Shown here piece after piece: positions 27,415 to 36,796 of a stretch of DNA of 64,000 bases (positions within the stretch are counted from its first letter, which is position 1; the number at the start of each line of letters is the position of its first letter). This DNA comes from Actinomycetota bacterium. GTDB lineage: Bacteria > Actinomycetota > Thermoleophilia > Gaiellales > Gaiellaceae. Location: positions 18,472 through 82,471 of the forward strand of contig JAIBJN010000001.1 in NCBI GenBank assembly GCA_020029595.1, read 5' to 3'. A program made the translations under genes and the position numbers. The notes under the pieces are model-generated. The model saw only the letters and a program-made list of their open reading frames with translations. It was not told where the DNA came from and searched no databases.

Positions 27415-29307
27415 ATGGCCGCAGTCGCTCCACGCCGTCGGCCGCGGCGAGGGTCCCTCGAGCGGCCTGTCTCGACACGCATCTACCGGGCCGCGTGGCT
27501 CGTCGTCGCCGTCCCCGTGCTCGTGGCCGCCTTCAGCGTCGGTCGGCCCGATCCGCTCCCGAGCCCACGGATCCAGCCGTACTTCGACCAGACGACGGCG
27601 GTCCAGTTCGCGACCCAGCTGACCAGCGACTATCCCGACCGCTTGCCGGGGTCGGAGGGAGCGCGGGGGGCCGCGGACTGGGTGGAGACCCAGCTCCGGC
27701 AGTACGACTTCGCCGTCGAGCGGCAGACGTTCGTGGCCGAGATTCCGGGCCTCGGAACGGAGGAGCTTGTCAACATCGTCGCCGTCGCGCCCAGCTCCGG
27801 AACAACGGGCGTCCAGTCCCAACGCGCGGTAGTCGTGCTTGCGCACCGGGACAACGTCGGCCGCTCCCCGGGCGCCGACGACAACGGGTCGGGCACCGGG
27901 GCGCTCCTCGAGCTCGCCCGTGACCTCGGCAACGCGTCGCTCGCGCATCCGTTCGTCCTCGTCTCCACGGACGGAGGCGCCTACGGAGGCCTGGGCGCGG
28001 CCCATTTCGCCGAGAGCTCCCCGTTCGCGGGACGCACCGCGGCCGTCGTGAACCTCGACTCGATCGGGGCGCCGTCCTCCCCGCGGATCGAGTTCGGGGG
28101 CGACACCCCGCGCGTTCCCAGCCCGACGCTGCTCGCGACCGCCGATGATGCCATCGAGACTCAGACCGGCGCCGAGCCGGCGAGGCCGGGAGGGCTCGCC
28201 CAGCTCATCGATCTCGGCTTCCCCTTCAGCTTCTACGAGCAGGCGCCCTTCGTCTCGCGAGGCGTACCGGCAATCACGATCACGACGAGCGGCAGCCGCC
28301 CTCGCCCGGCGGACGGCGACACGCTCGCCAACCTGAACGGCGATCGGGTCGGGGAGCTCGGACGCGCGTCGCAGATGCTGCTCGGCTCCCTCGACGAGTC
28401 CGCCGAGGTCGCCAGCGGGACGCAGTCCTATGTCTACTTCGGCACGCGCCTGCTCTACGGCTGGACGGTGCAGCTCGTCCTCGTCGCCGCGCTCCTTCCG
28501 TTCCTTGCCGCGACCGTCGATCTCTTCGCCCGCTGTCGCCGTCGCCGCATCGCGCTTCGCCCGGCCCTGCGGAGCTATCTCAGCCGCCTGGCGGTCTGGC
28601 TCTGGCTCGGCGCCATGTTCGCTCTCTTCGCCGCCCTCGGCCTCTTGCCGAGCGGCGCCGACAGGCCGATCGGCCCGGACACGGCTGCCGCCGGCGACTG
28701 GCCGGTCGCAGCACTCGGAGCGCTCCTCGGCGTCTCGGCGCTGGCCTGGCTCGTCGTGCGCCCGCGCCTGACCCCGACGCGCTCGATCGCCCGGGAGGAG
28801 GAGCTCGGCGGCCATCTCGCCGCCATGCTCGTCCTCGGCGTGGTCGCGCTCGTGGTCGCGGCCGTTAACCCGTACTCGCTCCTTTTCCTCCTTCCCTCCC
28901 TGCACGCGTGGCTCTGGCTCCCACAGGTCAGCGACAGAGGGCGAGCCGTGCAGGCGGCCGTCTACGCGATCGGGTTCGCCGGCCCGGCCCTTCTGCTCGC
29001 CTCGCTCGCCTTCCGCTTCGGGATGGGGCTCGACGCGCTCTGGTACGTCGTCGCGCTGACGGCGGTGGGCTACATCCCTATTCCCCTCGTGATCGCGTTC
29101 CTCGCCTGGGGAGCTGCGGCCGGGCAGGTCGGCGCAGTCGCGGTCGGCAACTACGCGCCCTACCCCGACGTCACCGAGCGCTCGCGCGGTCCGCTCAGGG
29201 AAGCCGGTCGCCAGGCTATCCTCGTCTGGAGGAGATCCCGCCGGCGCCATCTCGTCGCCGTTGACTCCCGGGAGGATCGGGCCGAAGCTGAGTCCGGAGA
29301 GAGCTGA
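27415..29307 (+). CDS. M28-family-like membrane protein, predicted catalytically degenerate
   Basis: LAHRDNVGRSPGADDNGSGTGALLELAR, VNLDSIG match M28 scaffold; C-terminal polytopic membrane region. Confidence 0.8.
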   Translation: MAAVAPRRRPRRGSLERPVSTRIYRAAWLVVAVPVLVAAFSVGRPDPLPSPRIQPYFDQTTAVQFATQLTSDYPDRLPGSEGARGAADWVETQLRQYDFAVERQTFVAEIPGLGTEELVNIVAVAPSSGTTGVQSQRAVVVLAHRDNVGRSPGADDNGSGTGALLELARDLGNASLAHPFVLVSTDGGAYGGLGAAHFAESSPFAGRTAAVVNLDSIGAPSSPRIEFGGDTPRVPSPTLLATADDAIETQTGAEPARPGGLAQLIDLGFPFSFYEQAPFVSRGVPAITITTSGSRPRPADGDTLANLNGDRVGELGRASQMLLGSLDESAEVASGTQSYVYFGTRLLYGWTVQLVLVAALLPFLAATVDLFARCRRRRIALRPALRSYLSRLAVWLWLGAMFALFAALGLLPSGADRPIGPDTAAAGDWPVAALGALLGVSALAWLVVRPRLTPTRSIAREEELGGHLAAMLVLGVVALVVAAVNPYSLLFLLPSLHAWLWLPQVSDRGRAVQAAVYAIGFAGPALLLASLAFRFGMGLDALWYVVALTAVGYIPIPLVIAFLAWGAAAGQVGAVAVGNYAPYPDVTERSRGPLREAGRQAILVWRRSRRRHLVAVDSREDRAEAESGES

Positions 29308-30044
29308 TGAAAGTGCGGCGCCTCGGAACAGTGCTCGTCGTCGGCGGCTTGCTGGTCCTCGCCTATGCAGCGGCCGTCCTCTTCTGGCGCGACCCGGTCA
29401 CCGACCTCTACAACCGCTACCAGCAGAACCGCCTCGAAACGGCGCTCGAGGAGGAGTTCGCCGCTTGGGACTCGACCCTCCCCCCGCGGGCCGAGGAGGA
29501 GCCGGTCGAAGACGAGGAAGGCGACGGGCCGGCAGCCGTTGACATCGCCGCCTCCCGCGCGGCGACCGCACGCGACGCGAGGCGGTTCCTCAGGGAGCTC
29601 GAGCAGGGCCAGGCCTTCGGGCGCCTCGCGATTCCCCGCATCGGTTTGGAGAGCGTCGTCGTCCAGGGAACGCGCTGGGGCGCCGATCTCTCCCGCGGCC
29701 CCGGTCACTACGAGCGGACGTCGGTGCCGGGGCTCGGGAAGACGGTCGGGGTCGCCGGGCACCGGACGACTTTCGGAGCGCCCTTCCGGGAGATCGACGA
29801 GATCCGAGTCGGGGACGAGGTCACGCTCGAGATGCCGTACGCGACGTTCCGCTACCGCGTCTCCGAGCACGAGATCGTCGACTCGGATGACTGGAGCGTG
29901 ATTCGCAACCGCGGCTTCGACACCATCATGCTCTCCGCCTGCCACCCGCTCTACAGCGCCGATGAGCGCTGGATCGTCTACGGCCGCCTGGTCGAGGTGA
30001 GGCCCCGCAGTGGCGGCGCGTACACGCTCGCGGCGGCGGGTTAG
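29307..30044 (+). CDS. Class E-like sortase
   Basis: LAIPRIGLESVVVQGT, VGVAGHRTTFGAPF, IMLSACHPLYSADERWIVYGRL (His/Cys/Arg); ATGA overlap with M28-like gene. Confidence 0.9.
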   Translation: MKVRRLGTVLVVGGLLVLAYAAAVLFWRDPVTDLYNRYQQNRLETALEEEFAAWDSTLPPRAEEEPVEDEEGDGPAAVDIAASRAATARDARRFLRELEQGQAFGRLAIPRIGLESVVVQGTRWGADLSRGPGHYERTSVPGLGKTVGVAGHRTTFGAPFREIDEIRVGDEVTLEMPYATFRYRVSEHEIVDSDDWSVIRNRGFDTIMLSACHPLYSADERWIVYGRLVEVRPRSGGAYTLAAAG

Positions 30045-31256
30045 CTACAGCGACAGGAAACGCACGGGGGAGCCCGCGGGCATCTCCCCCTCGCCCCCGT
30101 CGATCCAGACCAGGGCGGACGCGCGGCCGGCGCGAACGATCATGTGCGACTCCTGGCCGGACAGCGGGTCGAGCACGACCTCGTCGTTCTCGCGCCGGAC
30201 GGCCGCGCGGACGAGCTCGTCGCGCTCGGCGTTCCGGCGGACGGCGGCGCCGAGGGTCCCGCTCCGGAAGGCCGGGAGCGGGTCCGGCAGCCCGAGGAGC
30301 GCGTTGACGGCCGGCCGCACGAGCACCTCGAAGGTAGCGAGCACCGAGACCGGGTTGCCGGGCAGGTTGAAGACGAGGTGGCCGCGGCGGACGCCGAACG
30401 CGACGGGCTTTCCGGGCTTCATGGCCACGCCCCAGAAGACCTCCTCGACGCGAAGATCCGCCTGCACCTTCCTGACGAGATCGTGAGGTCCGACAGAGGC
30501 GCCGCCCGTGGTCACGAGCATGTCGAAGCCCAGCAGCGCACGCTCCATCGTCCTCCGGTGCTCTTCCTCCTCGTCGTGCACGACGCCGAGCTGGGCGGGC
30601 ACCGCCCCCGCGAGCTGGAGCGCCGTGGCGAGCAGGAGCCCGTTCGACTCGTAGATCTGGCCCGCCTCGAGCTTCTCTCCGGGCTGGCGGAGCTCCGAGC
30701 CGGTAACGAGGATGCCGACGCGCGGACGCTTCGTGCAGCGCACCTCGGCGACCCCGGCCGCCCCCAGCGCGCCGACCTGGCCCGGACCGAGTGCGACGCC
30801 CGGCTCGAGCACCGTCTCGCCCACGCGGACGTCGCCCCCGCGCTCGCGCACGTTCGCCCCGGTCCGCACGGGTTCTCGCACGAGAACGCCCTCCGCTCCT
30901 TCCTCGACGAGCTCGATCGGGACGACGGCGTCCGCACCCTCGGGCACGACGCCGCCGGTGGCGATCGCCATGGCCTCACCCACCGCGAGCGACCGCGAGG
31001 CCGGCTCGCCGGCGGCGATGCGCTCCACAACCGGGAGGGTCACCGGCGCATCCCGGGTCTCGGCCGAGCGCAGCGCGTAGCCGTCCATCGCCGAGCTCGG
31101 AAACGGGGGAAGGTCGACGATCGACACCGCCGGCTCCGCGAGCACACGGCCGGTCGCCCGCTCGATGGGCACCCGTTCCGCCTCGAGCGGCTTCGCCCGC
31201 TCGAGGACGAGGCGCTGCGCCTCAGCGATCGAGATCAGCTCCGGCACCTGGATCAC
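30045..31256 (-). CDS. moeA: Molybdopterin molybdotransferase
   Basis: PPFPSSAMDGYALRS, ATGGVVPEGADAVVPIE, VTTGGASVGPHD, FGVRRGHLVFNLPGNPVSV; GTG start. Confidence 0.93.
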   Translation of the reverse strand: MIQVPELISIAEAQRLVLERAKPLEAERVPIERATGRVLAEPAVSIVDLPPFPSSAMDGYALRSAETRDAPVTLPVVERIAAGEPASRSLAVGEAMAIATGGVVPEGADAVVPIELVEEGAEGVLVREPVRTGANVRERGGDVRVGETVLEPGVALGPGQVGALGAAGVAEVRCTKRPRVGILVTGSELRQPGEKLEAGQIYESNGLLLATALQLAGAVPAQLGVVHDEEEEHRRTMERALLGFDMLVTTGGASVGPHDLVRKVQADLRVEEVFWGVAMKPGKPVAFGVRRGHLVFNLPGNPVSVLATFEVLVRPAVNALLGLPDPLPAFRSGTLGAAVRRNAERDELVRAAVRRENDEVVLDPLSGQESHMIVRAGRASALVWIDGGEGEMPAGSPVRFLSL

Positions 31257-32434
31257 AAGGGTACGGCGTCGCGCAGGAGGTAGGCCGACAAGGCGAGCGC
31301 GAGCCAGCGCGCAGTCCGATCCTCCTCGACGGCGGCCAGCGGGACGGCCCACACAGCGTACCAGGGCACGAGCCACGACGTGGCCACCAGGAGAAGCCCG
31401 GCCGTGAGCGCCAGTCGCGCGCGACCGCGCCACGCCTCCCGCAGAAGCCATAGATACGCGAGGACGAAGGCGATTGCGAACGCGAGGGCGACGGCACCCT
31501 CGGAGATTCCCAGAGCTGCGATCCGGCTTGGAATCGCATACCACGCCCGGTCTTCTGCGAGGTTCGTCGCCAGCGGGCCGGCGGCCCTGATCCAGGCGAG
31601 TCCGTACAACCATGTGGCGATCGCCACGAGCACGCACGCCCCGACCGCGAGGCCGCGGTGGTCGACCTGCCGCCCCGTCCTGCGCGCCTCGAGAAACCGT
31701 AGCGGCAGAAAGAGGATAGGGACCCACTTGATCGCGATCGCGAGAGCCCAGGAGACACCCGCGAGCGTCCCCCTGCCCGCGGCGGCGAGAGCGAGCGCGC
31801 CGAGGACGAAGACCATCATCCAGGCGTCGTTGTGCCCGCCGCCGGCAAAGTGGACGGCGAGAAGCGGGTTCCAGCCGACGAACGCCGCGGCGAAGGCAGG
31901 CTGCCGTGAGAGGCGGGCCGCGAGCAGGACGAGAGCGATCATCGCCGCCGCCGCGAGCCCCTTGTACGTCCACGCTGCCGCGTCCGGCGACTCACCGACC
32001 GCCGCCGCATGCGCCTCCGAGGCCAGCGTGAAGCCCGGCCCGTAGACCGAGGTGGTGTCGCGCCAGTGGGAGCCCATGAGCGGGTAGGCGGGGTCATCCG
32101 GATAGTCGCTCGGGACGTCGACGTAGGGGTTGCCGTCGTGCACCGCGGCGATCCGTCCGTAGTCCCAGTACGTGTAGGCGTCGGTCGAGAGGAGCACCGG
32201 GCCCGCGAGCGGGAGCAGCTGGATCGCACACGCAAGAGCGATGACCGCCCGTCGCTTCGTCACCCCGCCCGCCCGGCCGAGCAGGAAGAGCCCGGCCAAG
32301 TACGCGACGAAGGCGCCGATCGCAACTCCGAGGTAGAGCCACGACCAGGCCGAGTCGTCGCCCTCGTGCTCGGGGACGAGCGGGGAGCTCTCCGGGTACG
32401 CGAACGAGACGGCGGTCGCCGTGAGCGCGAGCAC
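31253..32434 (-). CDS. Polyprenol-phosphate-dependent mannosyltransferase-like membrane glycosyltransferase (GT87/DUF2029 type)
   Basis: Polytopic, STDAYTYWDYGRIAAVHDGNPYVDVPSDYP, VGWNPLLAVHFAGGGHNDAWMM; exact start uncertain. Confidence 0.7.
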   Translation of the reverse strand: MLALTATAVSFAYPESSPLVPEHEGDDSAWSWLYLGVAIGAFVAYLAGLFLLGRAGGVTKRRAVIALACAIQLLPLAGPVLLSTDAYTYWDYGRIAAVHDGNPYVDVPSDYPDDPAYPLMGSHWRDTTSVYGPGFTLASEAHAAAVGESPDAAAWTYKGLAAAAMIALVLLAARLSRQPAFAAAFVGWNPLLAVHFAGGGHNDAWMMVFVLGALALAAAGRGTLAGVSWALAIAIKWVPILFLPLRFLEARRTGRQVDHRGLAVGACVLVAIATWLYGLAWIRAAGPLATNLAEDRAWYAIPSRIAALGISEGAVALAFAIAFVLAYLWLLREAWRGRARLALTAGLLLVATSWLVPWYAVWAVPLAAVEEDRTARWLALALSAYLLRDAVPL

Positions 32435-32471
32435 GAGCGCCCCGGCGACGAGCGCCCAGGCGGCGCCGGCG

Positions 32472-34673
32472 CTACGGGGCGGTCGTGGTCGGAGGAGGCG
32501 CAGTCGTCGTCGGTGGCGGCGCGGTCGTCGTGGGCGGCGCGGTCGTCGTGGGGCTTTCGGTGGTCGAGTCTTTCTTCTTCTTCTCCTTCGGCTCGCCGAA
32601 GAAGGCGTACTCGCCCTTGAACGGCACCCAGACCACGGAATTCTTCGGATAGGGCCACGCCAGAGGGGAAACGCCCGCAAAGGCGCGCGACATGAAGAGG
32701 TTCCAGATCGACGCCGGGAAGGTCCCGCCGGCCACCGTGATCCCGTGGACGCTCGTCATCTCGATCTGGGCGTTGGGGTAGCCGACCCAGACGACGGTCG
32801 ACGCCCTCGGCGTATAGCCGGCGAACCACGCGTCGGCATAGCTGTCCGTCGTGCCCGTCTTACCCGCGATGTACGGGTCGCCGTAGTTGGCGCCGGTGCC
32901 GGTGCCGGCGTCCACGTTGTCCTGGAGGATCCGGGTCACCTCGTAGGCGACGCCGTCCGCTATGACCCGTTTCCGCTTGGAGACGCCCCACCCGGCGCCC
33001 GTGTCGACCCGGCCGTCCGCGAGCACGACCTTGCGGATCGCCATCGGCTCGGAGCGGACGCCACCGGACGCGAGCGTCGCGTATGCCGAGGCCATCTCCA
33101 GCACGGAAACGGCGTTCGAGCCGAGGCCGATCGACGCGACGGGCAGCAGCTCGGTCTTGATCCCCATCTGGCGCGCGATCTTCACGACGTTCTCCGGGCC
33201 GACGTCCAACGTCAGCCGCGCGAAGACCGTGTTGTCCGAGGCGAGCGTCGCCGAGGAGATGGGCACGGGTCCCGAGTACGAATGGCTGTAGGTGGCCACG
33301 TCCCAGGGCTCCGAGTTCGGGTCCGGCTGCCAGTGGAACGGCGCCGAGAGGTACCTGGTCGAGTACGGGTTGATCCCCTGGCGGATCGCCTCCGTCAGCA
33401 CGAAGGTCTTGAACGAGGAGCCGGACTGCCGCCGTCCCTGCGCCGCGATGTTGAACTGGATGTTCTTCTTCCCCGGGACGACCGCGGTCATCGCACGGAT
33501 GGCCCCGTTCTTCGGGTTGATCGAGACGATGGCCGAGGCCGGGTCGCCCGGCTGGTTCAGCGTCTCCTCGATCGCCTTGACCGCGAGCCGCTGGTAGCGC
33601 GGATTGATCGTCGTGTAGACCTTGAGCCCGCCGCCGCGTACGGTCGTGGCTCCGTACTTCTCGATCAGGAGCTCCCGCACGTAGCTGAAGAAGAAGGGCT
33701 CGCGGATCCTCGTGTAGATCCGGCCCCGCTTGAGCTCGATCCGCTGCCCGACGGTCTCCTGGTAGGTGGCCTGGTCGATGTAGCCGGCGTCGCGCATGGC
33801 GGCGAGGACGTCGTTCCGGCGACTGAGCGCCTGGTCGGGGCGCTGGAAGGGATCGTAGATCGAGGGCGCCTGCGGCAGCCCGGCGATCATGGCCGCCTGT
33901 GCGAGGTCGAGTTCGGCCGCGCGCTTCGAGAAGTACGTCTGGGCCGCGGCCTCGACACCGTACGCGTGGGCGCCGAAGTAGACCTGGTTCAGGTACGTCT
34001 CGAGGATCTTGTCCTTGCGCCAGCGCTTGAGCTCGGCGCCGGTCAGGCCCGGAGGCGTACCCCCCCAGAGCTTCGGAAGCCCCTCCTCCTCGAGCTTCAT
34101 CGCGAGGCAGGCCTCCTTGGTCTTCCGCTCCCAGGAGACATCCCTCCCGATGTAGAGGTTTCGTACGAGCTGCTGCGTGAGCGTGGAGCCTCCCTGGACG
34201 ATCTCGCCGCTCTGAAGGTTCTTGACGGCCGCCCGGACGATGCCCTCGTAGTCGATGCCCGAGTGGGAGTAGAACCGCCTGTCCTCCACCGCCACGGTGG
34301 CCTGCGCCACAAGCGGCGACATCTGGTCGAGCGCCACCGGCTGCCGGTTCTTCTCGGCGGGGATGGCGCCGAGCACGGAGCCGTCCGCGGCGTAGACGAA
34401 CGAGTTCTGGCCGATCGAGACGGGCTGGAGCGACGCGAGCGAGCAGCTGTTCTTGAACGCCTGAGCGCCTGTGAAAGCGGCTGCGACCAGGATGGCGATC
34501 GTCGCCAGGGAGATGGCGAGAATGGAGACGAAGATGAACTTCAGCGACTGCGACCGGTCGTGGCGGCGACGGTTTCGACGACGACGCCTGTTCCGGTTGT
34601 TCACCGCCCGCAGGCCCTTGTCGTTCCCGTCGTCCTTGCCGTTCTTGCCGCGGTTGCGCCCGTTCGTCGTCAC
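32472..34673 (-). CDS. Class A penicillin-binding protein (PBP1A-like)
   Basis: ATVAVEDRRFYSHSGIDYEG, GGSTLTQQLVRN, RRQSGSSFKTF (SxxK), ASDNTVF (SDN), GKTGTTD (KTG); Thr/Pro-rich tail. Confidence 0.95.
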   Translation of the reverse strand: MTTNGRNRGKNGKDDGNDKGLRAVNNRNRRRRRNRRRHDRSQSLKFIFVSILAISLATIAILVAAAFTGAQAFKNSCSLASLQPVSIGQNSFVYAADGSVLGAIPAEKNRQPVALDQMSPLVAQATVAVEDRRFYSHSGIDYEGIVRAAVKNLQSGEIVQGGSTLTQQLVRNLYIGRDVSWERKTKEACLAMKLEEEGLPKLWGGTPPGLTGAELKRWRKDKILETYLNQVYFGAHAYGVEAAAQTYFSKRAAELDLAQAAMIAGLPQAPSIYDPFQRPDQALSRRNDVLAAMRDAGYIDQATYQETVGQRIELKRGRIYTRIREPFFFSYVRELLIEKYGATTVRGGGLKVYTTINPRYQRLAVKAIEETLNQPGDPASAIVSINPKNGAIRAMTAVVPGKKNIQFNIAAQGRRQSGSSFKTFVLTEAIRQGINPYSTRYLSAPFHWQPDPNSEPWDVATYSHSYSGPVPISSATLASDNTVFARLTLDVGPENVVKIARQMGIKTELLPVASIGLGSNAVSVLEMASAYATLASGGVRSEPMAIRKVVLADGRVDTGAGWGVSKRKRVIADGVAYEVTRILQDNVDAGTGTGANYGDPYIAGKTGTTDSYADAWFAGYTPRASTVVWVGYPNAQIEMTSVHGITVAGGTFPASIWNLFMSRAFAGVSPLAWPYPKNSVVWVPFKGEYAFFGEPKEKKKKDSTTESPTTTAPPTTTAPPPTTTAPPPTTTAP
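32475..32562 (-). repeat. In-frame low-complexity tandem repeat encoding (PTTTAPP)n tail of the PBP
   Basis: GTCGTCGTGGGCGGCGCG-type units; protein TTESPTTTAPPTTTAPPPTTTAPPPTTTAP. Confidence 0.8.
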
Positions 34674-35422
34674 GCGTAGATGCCCTCGGCCTTCAGGCGC
34701 TCGACGACCGCACGCCGCAACGCCGAGGAGAGCTCGCCCGCCTCGGCGGAGCTCCCCGCCCAGGTCTCGACCGTCACGACTGCGCCGGTCGGGTCGAGCT
34801 GGCTCACGTAGACGTTCGGTTCCTTGACGGTCATGGTCTCGGGAAGACGGTTCGCCTCCTCGAGAAGGAGCGCGAGCACTCGGTCGAGGTCGGCGGCGAG
34901 AGGCACGGTGACCCGCACCGCGACCAGCTGCTCGGCACCTGCGATGGTGGCATTCCTGATGGTATCGGAGGACAGCTTGGCGTTCGGGACGTAGTACCTC
35001 GCACCGTCCCCGGCACGGATGGTCGTGTACGTGAGACCGATCTGCTCCACCGTGCCCGAGGCGCCCGCGACGGCGACAGCGTCGCCGAGCCGGAGGGGCT
35101 GCGCGAACGCGACCAGGATGCCCGCGACGAAGTTCGCCAGGGTCGACTGCGCCGCCAGGCCGACGATGAGGGCGATGACGGCGGAGGACGCGAGGATGCT
35201 GCCGGCGACGTCGCGCACGGCGGGGAAGACGAGGAGCGCGCTCAGGACGCCGATTCCGAAGATCACGGCCAGGGCGCTCCGTCGCACGACTCGGTAGACC
35301 GTGAGGGTTTCGGGGCGCAACGTGAAGTGCCGCGAGATCATCCGGTCGACGACCCGGGCGACGATCAGCGTCGCGAGCAGGACAAGGCCCGCAACGATTG
35401 CGCGCTCGATCCACTCGTCCAT
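34670..35422 (-). CDS. MscS-type small-conductance mechanosensitive channel
   Basis: IALIVGLAAQSTLANFVAGILVAFAQPLRLGDAVAV, YYVPNAKLSSDTIRN. Confidence 0.92.
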   Translation of the reverse strand: MDEWIERAIVAGLVLLATLIVARVVDRMISRHFTLRPETLTVYRVVRRSALAVIFGIGVLSALLVFPAVRDVAGSILASSAVIALIVGLAAQSTLANFVAGILVAFAQPLRLGDAVAVAGASGTVEQIGLTYTTIRAGDGARYYVPNAKLSSDTIRNATIAGAEQLVAVRVTVPLAADLDRVLALLLEEANRLPETMTVKEPNVYVSQLDPTGAVVTVETWAGSSAEAGELSSALRRAVVERLKAEGIYA

Positions 35423-35436
35423 CGGTGGAGAGTTCT

Positions 35437-35850
35437 CTAGAAGGGGAGGTGCTTCCTGCCCGCGAAGCCTTCCTCGAGGCCGTGCCAGTGCGCGACCTCA
35501 GGCTCCCCGAGCTCCCAGCAGAGGAGAACGGCGTCGCCGCTCAGAGGATGGCGCGCGGGGAAGTCGACGAGGCCCCGGTCGAGGTCCTTGACCTGGGCGC
35601 CGAGGCTCTGGATCTCCTCGACGAGCTCTGCGAGCCCCGCGGCCGCGCGTGCAACTGCCTCTTGGAGCTCGCCGACGCGGGTCGGGTCGAGGCTGCCCCC
35701 GTTGCCTGCGACGAGCGTCTGTACCGCCTCGAGCTCGGCGCCGAGCGCCACGAGCGCACGCCTCTCCTCGACCAAACGCTCGACGAGGGGCCGCACGCCC
35801 GGCAGCGCATCGTTCGCCTCCTCCGGCGTGAAGAGTTGCATCTTCGCCAT
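35437..35850 (-). CDS. DUF2203-type protein
   Basis: MAKMQLFTPEEANDALPGVRPLVERL...GAQVKDLDRGLVDFPA...VLLCWELGEPEVAHWH. Confidence 0.8.
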   Translation of the reverse strand: MAKMQLFTPEEANDALPGVRPLVERLVEERRALVALGAELEAVQTLVAGNGGSLDPTRVGELQEAVARAAAGLAELVEEIQSLGAQVKDLDRGLVDFPARHPLSGDAVLLCWELGEPEVAHWHGLEEGFAGRKHLPF

Positions 35851-35851
35851 A

Positions 35852-36796
35852 GTGCCAATCGCCGTGAGAACCCGCCTCCTCTCCACCGCCCTGCTCCTCG
35901 CGCTTGTCGGCGCCTCCGGCTGCGGCGAGCGAGGCGAGCCCCTGGGTGAGATCGAGCAGCCGTACCCCGTCACCGTGCAGGGTGCCAGCGAGAAGCCTGC
36001 CGCCGTCGCCTCGCGGCCGGAGCGGATCGTCGCGCTCGATCCGGGCTCGACCGAGCTCCTGATCGCGCTCGGTGCGCGCGACCGCCTCGTGGGGGTCCCG
36101 GCAGGAACCGAGCGGGGCGAGGGCCCCCAGAAGGCGCCGCCCTCCGCGGTCGACGTCGTCTCCCCCAACCTGCAGCTACGGGTCGACGAGATCGTCGAGC
36201 TCGACCCCGACCTCATTGTCGCCACACCGAGCACCGATCTCCTCGACGTCACGCGCGCCCAGCGGGAGAGCGGGGCCACCGTCTACGTCCAGCCGAGCTC
36301 GTCGGTCGAGGACGTCCTTCGGGCAACGCTCGAGCTCGGCCTCCTCGTCGGGGAGCCGGTCGAGGCCCGCAGAGTTGCGTCACAGATCCGCTCCGGGATC
36401 GCGGCGGTGGAGGACCGTGTCGCCGACGAGCCGGTGCGTACGACCTTCGTCGACACCGGCTTCTTCATCACCGTCCCAGCTCGCTCGTTGCTCGGTGACC
36501 TCGTCCGCCGCGCGCGCGGGGAGAGCGTTGCGGGGGAGACCCCGGGAGGGGAGCCGTTCCCGCTCGCCCGGCTGCGGCGGCTCGATCCCGCCGTCTACCT
36601 CGCCACCTCGGACAGCCGCGTGACCCTTCGGGACCTTCGCGCTGACCCGAGGACGGAGGACCTACGGGCCGTCCGGCGCGGTCGCTTCGCCGTTCTTCCC
36701 ACGGAGCTCGTCCAGCGCGCGGGGCCGCGCCTCGGCCAGGCGCTCGAGCGGGTCGCCAAGGCACTTCACCCCGATGCCTTCGCGGAAGACGGCTAG
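35852..36796 (+). CDS. ABC-type periplasmic substrate-binding lipoprotein (BtuF/FepB-like)
   Basis: Signal with LVGASGC lipobox-like; RPERIVALDPGSTELLIALGARDRLVGV, LDPDLIVA. Confidence 0.85.
   Translation: MPIAVRTRLLSTALLLALVGASGCGERGEPLGEIEQPYPVTVQGASEKPAAVASRPERIVALDPGSTELLIALGARDRLVGVPAGTERGEGPQKAPPSAVDVVSPNLQLRVDEIVELDPDLIVATPSTDLLDVTRAQRESGATVYVQPSSSVEDVLRATLELGLLVGEPVEARRVASQIRSGIAAVEDRVADEPVRTTFVDTGFFITVPARSLLGDLVRRARGESVAGETPGGEPFPLARLRRLDPAVYLATSDSRVTLRDLRADPRTEDLRAVRRGRFAVLPTELVQRAGPRLGQALERVAKALHPDAFAEDG

Noticed and set aside
32434-32503. Possible fourth CTG start (32503) for the GT87-like gene giving MRLLRPRPPRSAGAAWALVAGALV
   Set aside because: Plausible N-terminus, but not a CTGA overlap, no Shine-Dalgarno, and inside low-complexity DNA of the PBP tail; kept as uncertain start only
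32475-32562. Short tandem GC repeats resembling a CRISPR or VNTR
   Set aside because: In-frame Thr/Pro-rich tail of the PBP; no spacers, no cas genes
35800-35870. Cobalamin riboswitch upstream of the BtuF-like gene
   Set aside because: No leader exists; the start codon is one base from the divergent gene's start
36774-36796. Overlap between the binding protein and HAD gene as a frameshifted fusion
   Set aside because: Both proteins have complete termini; a normal 23-nt overlap
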